From contig NZ_JAAITU010000014.1 in NCBI RefSeq assembly GCF_013304385.1, positions 1 to 64,000 of the forward strand: a stretch of DNA of 64,000 nt, read 5' to 3'. This DNA is from Blautia glucerasea (GTDB taxonomy: Bacteria > Bacillota > Clostridia > Lachnospirales > Lachnospiraceae). Shown here in pieces: positions 1 to 8,291 of the stretch (within the stretch, counting starts at the first letter, position 1; each line of letters opens with the position of its first letter). Position numbers and translations under genes: made by a program. The notes beneath the pieces are model-generated. The model had not been told where the DNA came from and searched no databases. It was given only the letters and a program-made list of their open reading frames with translations.

Positions 1-85
1 CAATTCATCTCCCACCTGTAGAGGAAGGAGAATTCTTGCTATATATTATGTTAAAATTTACCCCCACATGTTGTATCTTCGTATT

Positions 86-685
86 TTATTGTGTTTTGAT
101 ATAGCCTACAATCTCCTCCACACAATCCTCCAATTCAACATTCTGAAACCTCTTCCAGATTCCTGCCTTCAGAATATTCTCCTCAGAAAAATCTGCCTGA
201 TCTGCCAGGAAACGTCTGCACATTTCCTCATACTTTGGCTTCTCCTGCTCCTTCTCCCTATTCAGTGCACGGGTAAGACGTTCTCCATCCTCCACTTCGA
301 TATAAACCGGACGGACTGCATCCTCACCGTAATAGTTTTTTAGTTTAAGATAGGATTCCAGGGTGCCAATCCCAAGATAATCATCCTGTGTCAGATCCAC
401 CTGTCCGTCATCTGCGGTAAAATAATACCAGATTCCATGCATGGTACTGTAGGAACGTGCCTCGATCACACAACCCTTTCTCCTGAATTCTTTCAGCTTT
501 TCTTCATCTGTAAAAAAATATTGCTTTCCTTCTTCTTCTCCGTCACGTATAGGACGTGTTGTATATAAAACCATTTTTTTCAGATTCAGTTCTGTATGCT
601 GCATCAGTCTTGCGTAGATATGATCCTTACCTGATGCACTCTTTCCCATGATATAAAAAATCTTTCCCATATGGTTCCAGGGCAT
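86..685 (-). CDS. guanylate kinase-like nucleoside monophosphate kinase
   Basis: The 199-residue product has a P-loop (GKSASGKD) near its N-terminus and the guanylate-kinase style YTTRPIRDGE segment that contacts the monophosphate substrate. A GMP-kinase-like activity is therefore likely, but the protein diverges enough from housekeeping Gmk that the exact substrate is open. The start at 685 has GGAG 11 nt upstream, inside the last codons of the decarboxylase gene; an internal ATG at 670 would leave a spacing of about 26 nt and is less likely. It follows the decarboxylase-family gene by 5 nt, so the two are probably co-transcribed, an arrangement resembling the yaaO-tmk region of other Firmicutes. 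Bases 1-85, downstream, are AT-rich and I see no feature in them. Confidence 0.8.
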   Translation of the reverse strand: MPWNHMGKIFYIMGKSASGKDHIYARLMQHTELNLKKMVLYTTRPIRDGEEEGKQYFFTDEEKLKEFRRKGCVIEARSYSTMHGIWYYFTADDGQVDLTQDDYLGIGTLESYLKLKNYYGEDAVRPVYIEVEDGERLTRALNREKEQEKPKYEEMCRRFLADQADFSEENILKAGIWKRFQNVELEDCVEEIVGYIKTQ

Positions 686-690
686 AAGCC

Positions 691-2121
691 CTATAACTCC
701 TTTACTACTGCTATGGTTTCATTTGTATTGTCTGCAAGACCCTGGAAATTCAGTCCCTGCTCCATGTATCTTCTCACATTCTTTATGAAAAGTCCAGTGA
801 TCTGCTCGCCTGGCACCAGAAGCGGAATCCCCGGCGGATATAAATAAGCAAATTCTGTAGAAATCTTCCCTGCACTTTCTTCTAAAGGACAAGGCACAGA
901 CGGAGCATCCATTGCCTGGGAGATCCTCATAAACTGCTTCTTTTCTTCCCAGCGAAAATCATACTCTGTCCTCTTATCTTCCACCTTCAAAATGGCTGCT
1001 TCTCTTTCATCTATGGTCTGTATGGCCTCACACAAACGTAAAAATCCTTCTTCTGTATCGCCTACTGCTGCCATAGCGATCACATACTGCTCTGTCTCCA
1101 TCTCTACTTCGATCTTAAATTCCTGACGCAGGACCTTGGCAAGCTGTGTGCCATTAAAGGAACAATGCTCTGTAGACAATATGATCTTTGATCTGTCAAA
1201 ATCGAAATATTCTTTATTGCCTGGCTCAGGAACCAATCTTATATAATTGCATTTCGCCAAGCTTCGCCTTGCCTGCTCCAGCTGCCTGGTAAAGGTGCGA
1301 AACATATCCGTACCTTCTCTTTTCATCTTGTCTACACAGGCATCAATACTTGCCATAAGTACATAGGAGGGACTGCTGGTCTGATAAATATCCATAAATC
1401 TGGCAAGCTTTGTCCCATCTACAAGATCACTGCACCTGTGGAGAACTGCAGTCTGTGTCATAGAAGGCAGGGTCTTGTGAAAACTCTGGATTACCACATC
1501 TGCTCCCAGCTTCTCTGCTGGCACAGGAAAATAAGAAGAATATCGGAAATGAGCACCATGAGCCTCATCTACGATCAGTGGAACCTGATGCTCATGTGCG
1601 ATCCTGGCGATTTCCTGAATATCTGACACTACTCCATCATAAGTAGGAGAAGTGATCAGCACTGCCTGGATATTTTTATTTTCTTCCAGCGATCTTTCCA
1701 CACGGGAAGTCAAAATTTCTCCATTTATCCCCAATTTTGGGTCTGTCTGTGGATAAATATATATAGGTTCAAGATCTCTTAAATAAATCCCATGATATAC
1801 TGCTTTGTGGCAGTTACGGGCTACCAGGATCTGTCCTCCCTTTTCCACAGAAGCAGAAATAGCCGCAAGGATAGCTGCCGTACTTCCATTTACAGAAAAA
1901 AAACTTTGTTTTACTTCGTAAAGTCTGGCCAGCTCTTCCTGTGCTTCTTTAATGATCCCTTCTGCATGATGAAGATTATCAAATCCATATATTTCTGTAA
2001 TATCCTGCTCTATTGGAAAATCTCCGTACACAGATGCTTTGTTTCTTTTGTGCCCCGGCATGTGAAACGGGTAAGACCCTTCCTGACCGTATGCTTCCAG
2101 CTTTTTATATAATCGTTCCAT
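691..2121 (-). CDS. Orn/Lys/Arg decarboxylase-family PLP enzyme (YaaO/SpeA-like)
   Basis: Fold-type I PLP enzyme of the Orn/Lys/Arg decarboxylase major-domain family. It carries the N-terminal FHMPGHKRN motif, an aspartate region (LIVDEAHGAH) and the Schiff-base lysine in QSFHKTLPS, about residue 217. It would be expected to decarboxylate a basic amino acid to a polyamine precursor; the substrate cannot be told from sequence. The frame is open back to 2202, which would overlap the response-regulator gene by about 40 nt. I prefer the ATG at 2121 because GAGG lies just upstream and MERLYKKLEAY begins the conserved part. The gene lies between a two-component system and a guanylate-kinase-like gene, all in one direction. 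Confidence 0.85.
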   Translation of the reverse strand: MERLYKKLEAYGQEGSYPFHMPGHKRNKASVYGDFPIEQDITEIYGFDNLHHAEGIIKEAQEELARLYEVKQSFFSVNGSTAAILAAISASVEKGGQILVARNCHKAVYHGIYLRDLEPIYIYPQTDPKLGINGEILTSRVERSLEENKNIQAVLITSPTYDGVVSDIQEIARIAHEHQVPLIVDEAHGAHFRYSSYFPVPAEKLGADVVIQSFHKTLPSMTQTAVLHRCSDLVDGTKLARFMDIYQTSSPSYVLMASIDACVDKMKREGTDMFRTFTRQLEQARRSLAKCNYIRLVPEPGNKEYFDFDRSKIILSTEHCSFNGTQLAKVLRQEFKIEVEMETEQYVIAMAAVGDTEEGFLRLCEAIQTIDEREAAILKVEDKRTEYDFRWEEKKQFMRISQAMDAPSVPCPLEESAGKISTEFAYLYPPGIPLLVPGEQITGLFIKNVRRYMEQGLNFQGLADNTNETIAVVKEL

Positions 2122-2161
2122 CCTGTCCTCATATCCTGTCTGTATGGCCGATCCAGCAGGA

Positions 2162-2851
2162 TCAAACCTTAAACCTGTATCCAACACCCCAGATCGTCTC
2201 AATATACTGTGGCTTTGCTGTATTAAACTCTATCTTCTCACGGATCTTCTTAATGTGTACAGTAACTGTGGCTATATCCCCTACAGATTCCATATCCCAG
2301 ATCTCCCGGAACAATTCTTCTTTTGTAAATACCCGGTTGGGATTCTCTGCCAGGAAAGTAAGAAGATCAAATTCCTTGGTAGTAAAGGTGGTTTCTTCCC
2401 CATTGATCCATACTCTCCTGGCCGTCTTGTCAATCTTGATCCCACGGATCTCGATCACATCATTCTTCTGGACATTAGATCCTACCAGACGATTGTATCT
2501 TTCCATATGAGCTTTTACCCGGGCAACCAGTTCACTGGGGCTGAATGGCTTGGTCATGTAATCATCTGCTCCAAGTCCAAGTCCTCGTATCTTGTCAATA
2601 TCATCCTTCTTGGCAGAAACCATGATGATCGGGATATTCTTTTCCTGACGCACCTGTCTGCAAATATCAAAACCATCCACCTCCGGAAGCATAAGATCCA
2701 GAATGATCAGATCAAATTTCTCTGTCAGTGCCCGATCAAGTCCTGTATCTCCCCGGTTGGCTATCTCTACTTCAAACCCGGAAAGTTCCAGATAATCCTT
2801 TTCCAGATCTGCAATTGCTTCTTCATCTTCTATGATCAATATCTTACTCAT
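2162..2851 (-). CDS. OmpR/PhoB-family response regulator
   Basis: 229 residues: an N-terminal receiver domain with acidic pocket (IEDE), phospho-acceptor Asp near residue 52 (LIILDLMLPEVDG) and the conserved Lys in MTKPFSP, then a C-terminal winged helix (about 130-229) ending in the typical WGVGYRF. It acts in the cytoplasm as a DNA-binding transcription regulator controlled by the kinase encoded immediately upstream, whose stop codon it overlaps by 4 nt (2848-2851). Target genes are not evident. Confidence 0.95.
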   Translation of the reverse strand: MSKILIIEDEEAIADLEKDYLELSGFEVEIANRGDTGLDRALTEKFDLIILDLMLPEVDGFDICRQVRQEKNIPIIMVSAKKDDIDKIRGLGLGADDYMTKPFSPSELVARVKAHMERYNRLVGSNVQKNDVIEIRGIKIDKTARRVWINGEETTFTTKEFDLLTFLAENPNRVFTKEELFREIWDMESVGDIATVTVHIKKIREKIEFNTAKPQYIETIWGVGYRFKV

Positions 2852-4008
2852 TTCATAGGTACCTCCTGATATTTTCTGAGAGCAAAGTACATGATCGTAC
2901 CAATCCCTTCACGGCTTGTAGCCCATACCTTGCCGCCATGGTCCTCCAGGATTTTCTTTACAATGGAAAGCCCTATGCCACTGCCCCCCTTAGAAGAATT
3001 ACGGGAAATATCCGTCCTGTAAAAACGGTCAAAAATATATGGAAGATCCTTGGCCCCAATACCCTTGCCATTGTCCTCTATCTCAACCTGGATAAAATCT
3101 CCAACATCCTTTACACGGATCTGTATAATACCTCTCTTCTTGTCCATGTACTTGATGGCATTGCCGATAATATTGTGAATCACCCTGCGGATCTGCTCAC
3201 CGTCAGCGATCACCACCACATCATTCTCCACATAATTGGCATAAACCAACTCGATTCCTTTTGTTTCCAGCTCCAGACCAACTTCTTCTGCGCAGTCACT
3301 GAAATAATCCTCTACATTCAGCTTGCTGAACGTATATGGGATACGGTTGGTGTCAATCTTGGAATAAAAAGTAAGCTCATTGATCAAATGATCCATCTCA
3401 TTTGTCTTATTATAAATGGTACGCACATATCTGTCCATCTTCTCCGGTGTATCTGCAACACCATCCATGATCCCCTCCACATAACCTTTTACAGCAGTGA
3501 TCGGGGTCTTCAGGTCATGGGAAATATTGCTGATCAGCTCTTTATTCTCTTTTTCGATCAGATTCTTCTCTTCTGTGGATTCTTTCAGACGGCGGCGCAT
3601 CTCTTCAAAGTCCTGGCACAACTGGGAAAACTCATCATTTCCCTCTACATCCAGGACAAAGTCCAAATTCCCTTCTTTGATGTTCTGCGTCGCTTTTTTA
3701 AGTTTTACCAAGGGAGTGGCAATACTCCGGTACAGCCAGAGACCAATTGCCAGAGCTGTAAATATAAGAATAATAAATGCAGACAAAAACAGATCCTTGG
3801 TCATCAAATGGATCCTGGCATGTCCTTCATCGGACTGCGAAATGGCAATATCATATACTTCTCCATCACTGTCAGTCTCTGTCTGGGTAACGGTTTGCTT
3901 GGACTGAGTCTCTCTAAAACCATATAATGCTGCAGCAAAAAGCAGTAACGGAACCAAAATGATCATCGTAAATCCTACGATGATTCTTGCTTTCAGTTTC
4001 ATAGGCAA
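2848..4008 (-). CDS. membrane sensor histidine kinase with HAMP domain
   Basis: 386 residues. Two membrane segments (about 9-29 and 72-93) flank a short ~40-residue outside loop, followed by a HAMP linker (94-147), a dimerisation/phosphoacceptor helix with SHDLKTP (His about 164), and a HATPase domain with N box (IGNAIKY), DNGKGIG and GGSGIGL glycine boxes. It is the cognate sensor of the response regulator that follows with a 4-nt overlap. The tiny extracytoplasmic loop suggests it senses membrane state or a partner protein rather than binding a solute in a classical sensor domain; that is inference. Confidence 0.95.
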   Translation of the reverse strand: MPMKLKARIIVGFTMIILVPLLLFAAALYGFRETQSKQTVTQTETDSDGEVYDIAISQSDEGHARIHLMTKDLFLSAFIILIFTALAIGLWLYRSIATPLVKLKKATQNIKEGNLDFVLDVEGNDEFSQLCQDFEEMRRRLKESTEEKNLIEKENKELISNISHDLKTPITAVKGYVEGIMDGVADTPEKMDRYVRTIYNKTNEMDHLINELTFYSKIDTNRIPYTFSKLNVEDYFSDCAEEVGLELETKGIELVYANYVENDVVVIADGEQIRRVIHNIIGNAIKYMDKKRGIIQIRVKDVGDFIQVEIEDNGKGIGAKDLPYIFDRFYRTDISRNSSKGGSGIGLSIVKKILEDHGGKVWATSREGIGTIMYFALRKYQEVPMK

Positions 4009-4115
4009 TATCCTTTACTTATTCATCCTGTACGTTAGCAGTATTATATCACAGATACCATTGTTTATCTCTAAATTTTCTATAAAAAAGCTTCACTAGG
4101 CACGATCCTATTACG

Positions 4116-4146
4116 AAAAAAAGCGCCCCACCATACAGTGAAGCGC
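4116..4146 (-). terminator. intrinsic terminator of metK
   Basis: Read on the minus strand, a 9-bp GC-rich stem (GCGCTTCAC / GTGGGGCGC, with G-U pairs) is followed by seven T. It lies just after the metK stop and separates metK from the two-component operon. Confidence 0.85.
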
Positions 4147-4168
4147 ATTTTCCAAATCTATTAACGGC

Positions 4169-5359
4169 TTATGCCAGATATTTTTTAAGATCATCAACTT
4201 TGTCCAGATGCTCCCATGGAAGATCAACATCTGTACGTCCAAAATGTCCGTAAGCAGCAGTCTGTTTGTAGATCGGGCGACGCAGATCCAGCATTTTGAT
4301 GATACCAGCCGGGCGAAGATCAAAATTCTCACGGATCACTTCTACAAGCTTTGCATCAGAAAGCTTTCCTGTGCCAAATGTTTCTACATGAATAGATGTA
4401 GGATGTGCAACACCGATTGCATAAGAAAGCTGGATCTCACACTTGTCGGCCAGTCCTGCTGCCACAATATTTTTAGCTACATAACGAGCTGCATAAGCTG
4501 CAGAACGGTCTACCTTTGTACAGTCCTTTCCGGAAAAAGCACCGCCGCCGTGACGTCCTGTTCCACCGTATGTATCTACAATGATCTTACGTCCTGTAAG
4601 TCCACTATCACCATGAGGTCCGCCGATTACAAAACGTCCGGTAGGATTAATAAAATACTTGGTATCCTCATCTACCATATCACTTGGGATGATCTCATCA
4701 AATACATATTTTTTAATATCTTTATGGATTTGCTCCTGTGTTACATCCGGATCATGCTGTGTAGAGCATACAACTGCATCAATACGGATCGGCTTTCCAT
4801 CTTCACTGTATTCTACAGTTACCTGAGTCTTGCCATCTGGCCTTAAATACTTTAAAGTACCGTCTTTACGTACTTTTGTAAGCTGATATGAAAGCTTGTG
4901 TGCCATATTGATGGCATAAGGCATATATTCTTCCGTCTCATTGGTAGCATAACCAAACTGAATGCCCTGATCACCGGCTCCAATGGAATCCAGTTCATCC
5001 TCATCCATCTTATCCTCTCTCAGCTCCAATGCTTTATCAACACCCATTGCAATGTCTCCTGACTGCTCGTCGATTGCAGTGATCACAGCACAGGTATCTG
5101 CATCAAATCCGTATTTGCCTCTGGTATAACCAATCTCACGAATCGTATCCCTTACGATTTTCTGGATATCAACATATGCTTTTGTAGTAATCTCTCCCAT
5201 AACAAGCACAAGACCTGTGGTTGTTGCTGTCTCGCAGGCTACACGGCTCATCGGATCCTGTTCTATCAATGCATCAAGAATGGCATCTGAAATAGCATCA
5301 CACATTTTGTCCGGATGACCTTCTGTTACTGATTCGGAAGTAAATAAAAGTTTCTCCAT
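4169..5359 (-). CDS. metK: S-adenosylmethionine synthase
   Basis: 396 residues, the usual MetK length. It makes S-adenosylmethionine from methionine and ATP in the cytoplasm. Family signatures are present: the N-terminal [11 protein letters not shown] motif, [12 protein letters not shown], and the glycine-rich GGGAFSGKD loop. The start is preceded by AGGAG. The gene is monocistronic, with a SAM-I riboswitch and terminator in its leader and its own terminator downstream, so synthesis should fall when SAM is plentiful. Confidence 0.98.
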   Translation of the reverse strand: MEKLLFTSESVTEGHPDKMCDAISDAILDALIEQDPMSRVACETATTTGLVLVMGEITTKAYVDIQKIVRDTIREIGYTRGKYGFDADTCAVITAIDEQSGDIAMGVDKALELREDKMDEDELDSIGAGDQGIQFGYATNETEEYMPYAINMAHKLSYQLTKVRKDGTLKYLRPDGKTQVTVEYSEDGKPIRIDAVVCSTQHDPDVTQEQIHKDIKKYVFDEIIPSDMVDEDTKYFINPTGRFVIGGPHGDSGLTGRKIIVDTYGGTGRHGGGAFSGKDCTKVDRSAAYAARYVAKNIVAAGLADKCEIQLSYAIGVAHPTSIHVETFGTGKLSDAKLVEVIRENFDLRPAGIIKMLDLRRPIYKQTAAYGHFGRTDVDLPWEHLDKVDDLKKYLA

Positions 5360-5384
5360 GATTTCTCCTTTTCTCTTTAAATGT

Positions 5385-5411
5385 AAAAACAGCCCGAATA
5401 ATCGGACTGTT
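5385..5411 (-). terminator. riboswitch expression-platform terminator of metK
   Basis: On the minus strand a 10-bp stem (AACAGTCCGA / TCGGGCTGTT) with a 4-nt loop runs into TTTTT. The CAGTCC in its 5' arm (5404-5409) can instead pair with GGACTG (5432-5437) next to aptamer stem P1, giving a mutually exclusive antiterminator. Confidence 0.9.
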
Positions 5412-5436
5412 TAATAAATGCTATATATAATCAGTC

Positions 5437-5540
5437 CTCTTATTGTTCGATTGCTCGCTCAGGCAGGGCACCTTCCATGATCTCTCAGGGGTTGCCGTGG
5501 CTTCTCAGGTCCTATGTACCTCCACCACTCTGAATAAAAG
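5437..5540 (-). promoter_or_regulatory. SAM-I (S-box) riboswitch aptamer
   Basis: The minus-strand leader of metK carries the S-box core: CAGAGTGGTGGAGG, then GAAGCCACGGCAACC, AAGGTGCC and GAGCGA segments in the canonical order. Stem P1 forms from CTTTTATT (5533-5540) and AATAAGAG (5437-5444), eight pairs including one G-U. SAM binding would stabilise P1, expose the downstream terminator and switch metK off. Confidence 0.95.
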
Positions 5541-5570
5541 GCTATTTTTAATTGTATCGTTGCAAACAAT

Positions 5571-5599
5571 ACAATATACTCATTAATATCAATTGTCAA
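5571..5599 (-). promoter_or_regulatory. promoter of the metK riboswitch transcript
   Basis: Minus strand: perfect -35 TTGACA (5594-5599), 17-nt spacer, -10 TATTGT (5571-5576). Transcription would start about 25 nt before the aptamer. Confidence 0.8.
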
Positions 5600-5689
5600 T
5601 AGATTTCAGAAAAAAACCTGACCGTCAGTCATTTCATAGTATTAACACTGCTTTACAGCATGCTATAGCATCAGGCCAAATCCATAAGA

Positions 5690-6982
5690 TCATCCTACAC
5701 GAAGACGGAACTTCTGGATCTCTTTCTCACTGGATACACGCTCGATCTCAGCTCCAAGACTTCTCAGCTTGTCCTCAAAATCCTCATATCCTCTCTGGAT
5801 ATACTGGATATCATCCACTATGGTAATACCCTCTGCTGCAAGTCCGGCAATCACAAGAGCAGCTCCTGCACGCAGATCCGGAGCACTGACTCTAGCTCCT
5901 GTCAGCTTCTTCACACCATCAATGATAGCAGAATTACCTTCTACCTTGATGCTGGCTCCCATTCTGGAAAGCTCGTCTGCATATTTGAAACGATTCTCAA
6001 AAATACTCTCTGTTACAATACTTGTCCCCTCTGCAAGGGCAAGGGCAACTGCAATCTGCGGCTGCATATCTGTAGGATATCCTGGATATGGAAGGGTCTT
6101 CACATGAGTACGGTGAAGCTTTCCTGTAGCACGTACACGAACCGCATCATCAAATTCCTGTACTTCACAACCGATTTCCTCCAGCTTGGCAGTGGTTGCT
6201 TCCAGATGCTTCGGTATTACATTTCTTACGGTAACATCGCCGCCTGTAGCAGCTGCAGCAAACATAAATGTACCAGCCTCGATCTGATCCGGAATAATGG
6301 AATATTCTGTCTTGTGAAGCTTCTCAACTCCACGGATACGGATCACATCTGTACCTGCACCCTTGATGTTGGCTCCCATACTGTTCAGGAAATTGGCAAC
6401 ATCTACTACATGTGGCTCACGTGCTGCATTCTCGATAATCGTACGTCCTGGCGCCAGAGATGCAGCCATCATAATATTGATGGTAGCTCCAACAGATACC
6501 ACATCAAGGAAAATATGGCTTCCATGAAGATTCTCTGCTTTGGCCACGATCGCACCATGAAGAATATCCACCTTTGCTCCAAGGGCACGGAATCCCTTTA
6601 AATGCTGGTCGATAGGACGGCTTCCGATATTACATCCTCCCGGAAGGGGGACTTCTGCATGCTTATACTTGCCAAGCAGTGCTCCTAATAGATAATAAGA
6701 CGCACGGATCTTCTTAATATATTCATAATCTACACTTACGTCCGCAATGGTAGAACCATTGATCTTAACGGTTGATTTATTCACACGTTCTACCTGGGCA
6801 CCAATACCGGAAATAGCCTCCAGCAAAACATTTATGTCTCTTACATCAGGCAGGTTCTCAATCAGGATAGTCTCGTCCGTCATTATTGCTGCGGATAAAA
6901 TAGCAAGAGCCGCATTCTTTGCACCGGCTATGTCCACCTCACCTACCAGTGGATTTCCGCCTTTAATAACATACTGTTCCAT
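5690..6982 (-). CDS. murA: UDP-N-acetylglucosamine 1-carboxyvinyltransferase
   Basis: 430 residues. The enzyme transfers enolpyruvate from PEP to UDP-GlcNAc, the first committed step of peptidoglycan synthesis in the cytoplasm. The N-terminal GGNPLVGEVDIAGAKNA segment is typical, and the catalytic cysteine is present at residue 117 in PGGCNIGSRP, so it should be fosfomycin-sensitive as far as this residue decides. The C-terminal GYEDFEDKLRSLGA is also family-typical. It lies about 80 nt downstream of the shikimate kinase gene with no clear terminator between, so read-through is possible. Confidence 0.97.
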   Translation of the reverse strand: MEQYVIKGGNPLVGEVDIAGAKNAALAILSAAIMTDETILIENLPDVRDINVLLEAISGIGAQVERVNKSTVKINGSTIADVSVDYEYIKKIRASYYLLGALLGKYKHAEVPLPGGCNIGSRPIDQHLKGFRALGAKVDILHGAIVAKAENLHGSHIFLDVVSVGATINIMMAASLAPGRTIIENAAREPHVVDVANFLNSMGANIKGAGTDVIRIRGVEKLHKTEYSIIPDQIEAGTFMFAAAATGGDVTVRNVIPKHLEATTAKLEEIGCEVQEFDDAVRVRATGKLHRTHVKTLPYPGYPTDMQPQIAVALALAEGTSIVTESIFENRFKYADELSRMGASIKVEGNSAIIDGVKKLTGARVSAPDLRAGAALVIAGLAAEGITIVDDIQYIQRGYEDFEDKLRSLGAEIERVSSEKEIQKFRLRVG

Positions 6983-7064
6983 AAAACACCTCTATTATTT
7001 ACTCTCCTCATGTCAACAGTTACTTTTACCCCTTTGATTATCATATAGCTACTGATTCTTTTCA

Positions 7065-7559
7065 CTATACCAGTGTTTCCAAAACTGCCTGCAGACTTGC
7101 TTCCAAATCTTTCCCTTCTTCATCGATCACAATATCTGCATATCTCTCATATAAGGGAACTCGTTCCTCATAAAGGCTTTTCAGAGTCTGTCCTTCCTTC
7201 AAAAGAACTCCTCTTTTTTCAAGATTTCCCAGTCTTTTAGCAAGGGAATCCAGAGAAAGCCTGAGATAAACGACTTTTCCTATTTTTTTGAGATGATCCA
7301 TTGCCTCCTCACAATATACCACACTTCCCCCAGTGGCAATAACTGTATTCTCAGTCTCAATGGATGCATTCACACGATTCTCTATGGCTTTGAATCCTTC
7401 GACTCCTTCCTGCTCAATGATCTGATGCAGACGCCTTTTCTCCTGACGCTGTATCAACAGGTCTGAATCCATAAATTCATATCCCAGTACCTTGGCAAGA
7501 ACAACACCAATGGTGCTCTTCCCCACTCCCGGCATGCCAATCAATGTAATATTATTCAT
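7065..7559 (-). CDS. aroK: shikimate kinase
   Basis: 164 residues. It phosphorylates shikimate with ATP in the aromatic amino acid pathway. Visible are a Walker A loop GMPGVGKST (residues 8-16), the DSD substrate motif near 32-34 and the shikimate-binding glycine motif ATGGS. One departure is FKAIE, where most family members have FRxxE, so the substrate-contacting arginine is replaced by lysine. I still favour shikimate kinase because length and all other motifs fit. It is encoded between the flavin reductase gene and murA. Confidence 0.85.
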   Translation of the reverse strand: MNNITLIGMPGVGKSTIGVVLAKVLGYEFMDSDLLIQRQEKRRLHQIIEQEGVEGFKAIENRVNASIETENTVIATGGSVVYCEEAMDHLKKIGKVVYLRLSLDSLAKRLGNLEKRGVLLKEGQTLKSLYEERVPLYERYADIVIDEEGKDLEASLQAVLETLV

Positions 7560-7622
7560 GTTCTCAATAAATTCCTTTCGATTTTAACACATTCTGATCA
7601 AATGTGCAATCCCACCGTGAAA

Positions 7623-8201
7623 TCAGCGCTTTTCCTGTTTTTTTCTTTTCTTTACGCTGTACCCGAAAGTGCCCAGGCTTTTGCCTGTTCCCAAATATTC
7701 ACCATGGGAATATACGATCGGTTTTGCTTTATTCAGTTGAAATTTATTATTCTTATCTATGTACTCCTGCTGGGCATGGACTGCCAGAACCTCTGCAAGA
7801 AACATGTGATGGGAACCAAGCTCCTTTACCTCTGTTACCCTGCATTCAATAGATACCGGTGATTCCTTGATCATAGGTGCCTTTACAAACTGTGCCGGCT
7901 CCTTGGTAAGATGGGCTTCTTTAAATTTGTCCACATCCCTTCCTGAACGGACACCACAGTAATCTGTAGCAAAAGCCAATTCCTCAGTGGTAAGGTTGAT
8001 CACAAATTCTCCGGTCTTTTTAAGCATTTCGTAGGAATATCTTGACGGGCGCACAGAAATATAAACCATAGGCGGATTAGTACATATGGTTCCTGTCCAG
8101 GCCACTGTAATAATGTTGTCATTCCCCTGTCCGTCTGTAACGCTTACCATCACTGCCGGAAGAGGATACAGCATATTCCCGGGTTTCCATGTTTCTTTCA
8201 T
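7623..8201 (-). CDS. flavin reductase family protein
   Basis: 192 residues with the flavin reductase-like split-barrel fold: an N-terminal PLPAVMVSVTD strand, an IITVAWTGTICTNPPM flavin-loop region and ISVRPSRYS. Proteins of this family bind FMN and reduce flavin or act as small redox enzymes; no specific partner is encoded nearby. The C-terminus is strongly basic (KKRKKQEKR). It reads in the same direction as the pyrophosphatase and shikimate kinase genes. Confidence 0.85.
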   Translation of the reverse strand: MKETWKPGNMLYPLPAVMVSVTDGQGNDNIITVAWTGTICTNPPMVYISVRPSRYSYEMLKKTGEFVINLTTEELAFATDYCGVRSGRDVDKFKEAHLTKEPAQFVKAPMIKESPVSIECRVTEVKELGSHHMFLAEVLAVHAQQEYIDKNNKFQLNKAKPIVYSHGEYLGTGKSLGTFGYSVKKRKKQEKR

Positions 8202-8291
8202 AATTTTTATCTATCCTTCTGTATTCTTTAATGCTCTTTATCCTAACGATTTTTATACAATGGTCTTTACTGTAATGATCTTACTGCAAGA

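Noticed and set aside
2122-2202. Longer start for the decarboxylase-family gene
   Set aside because: It would overlap the response-regulator gene, has no good ribosome site, and the added residues look non-homologous.
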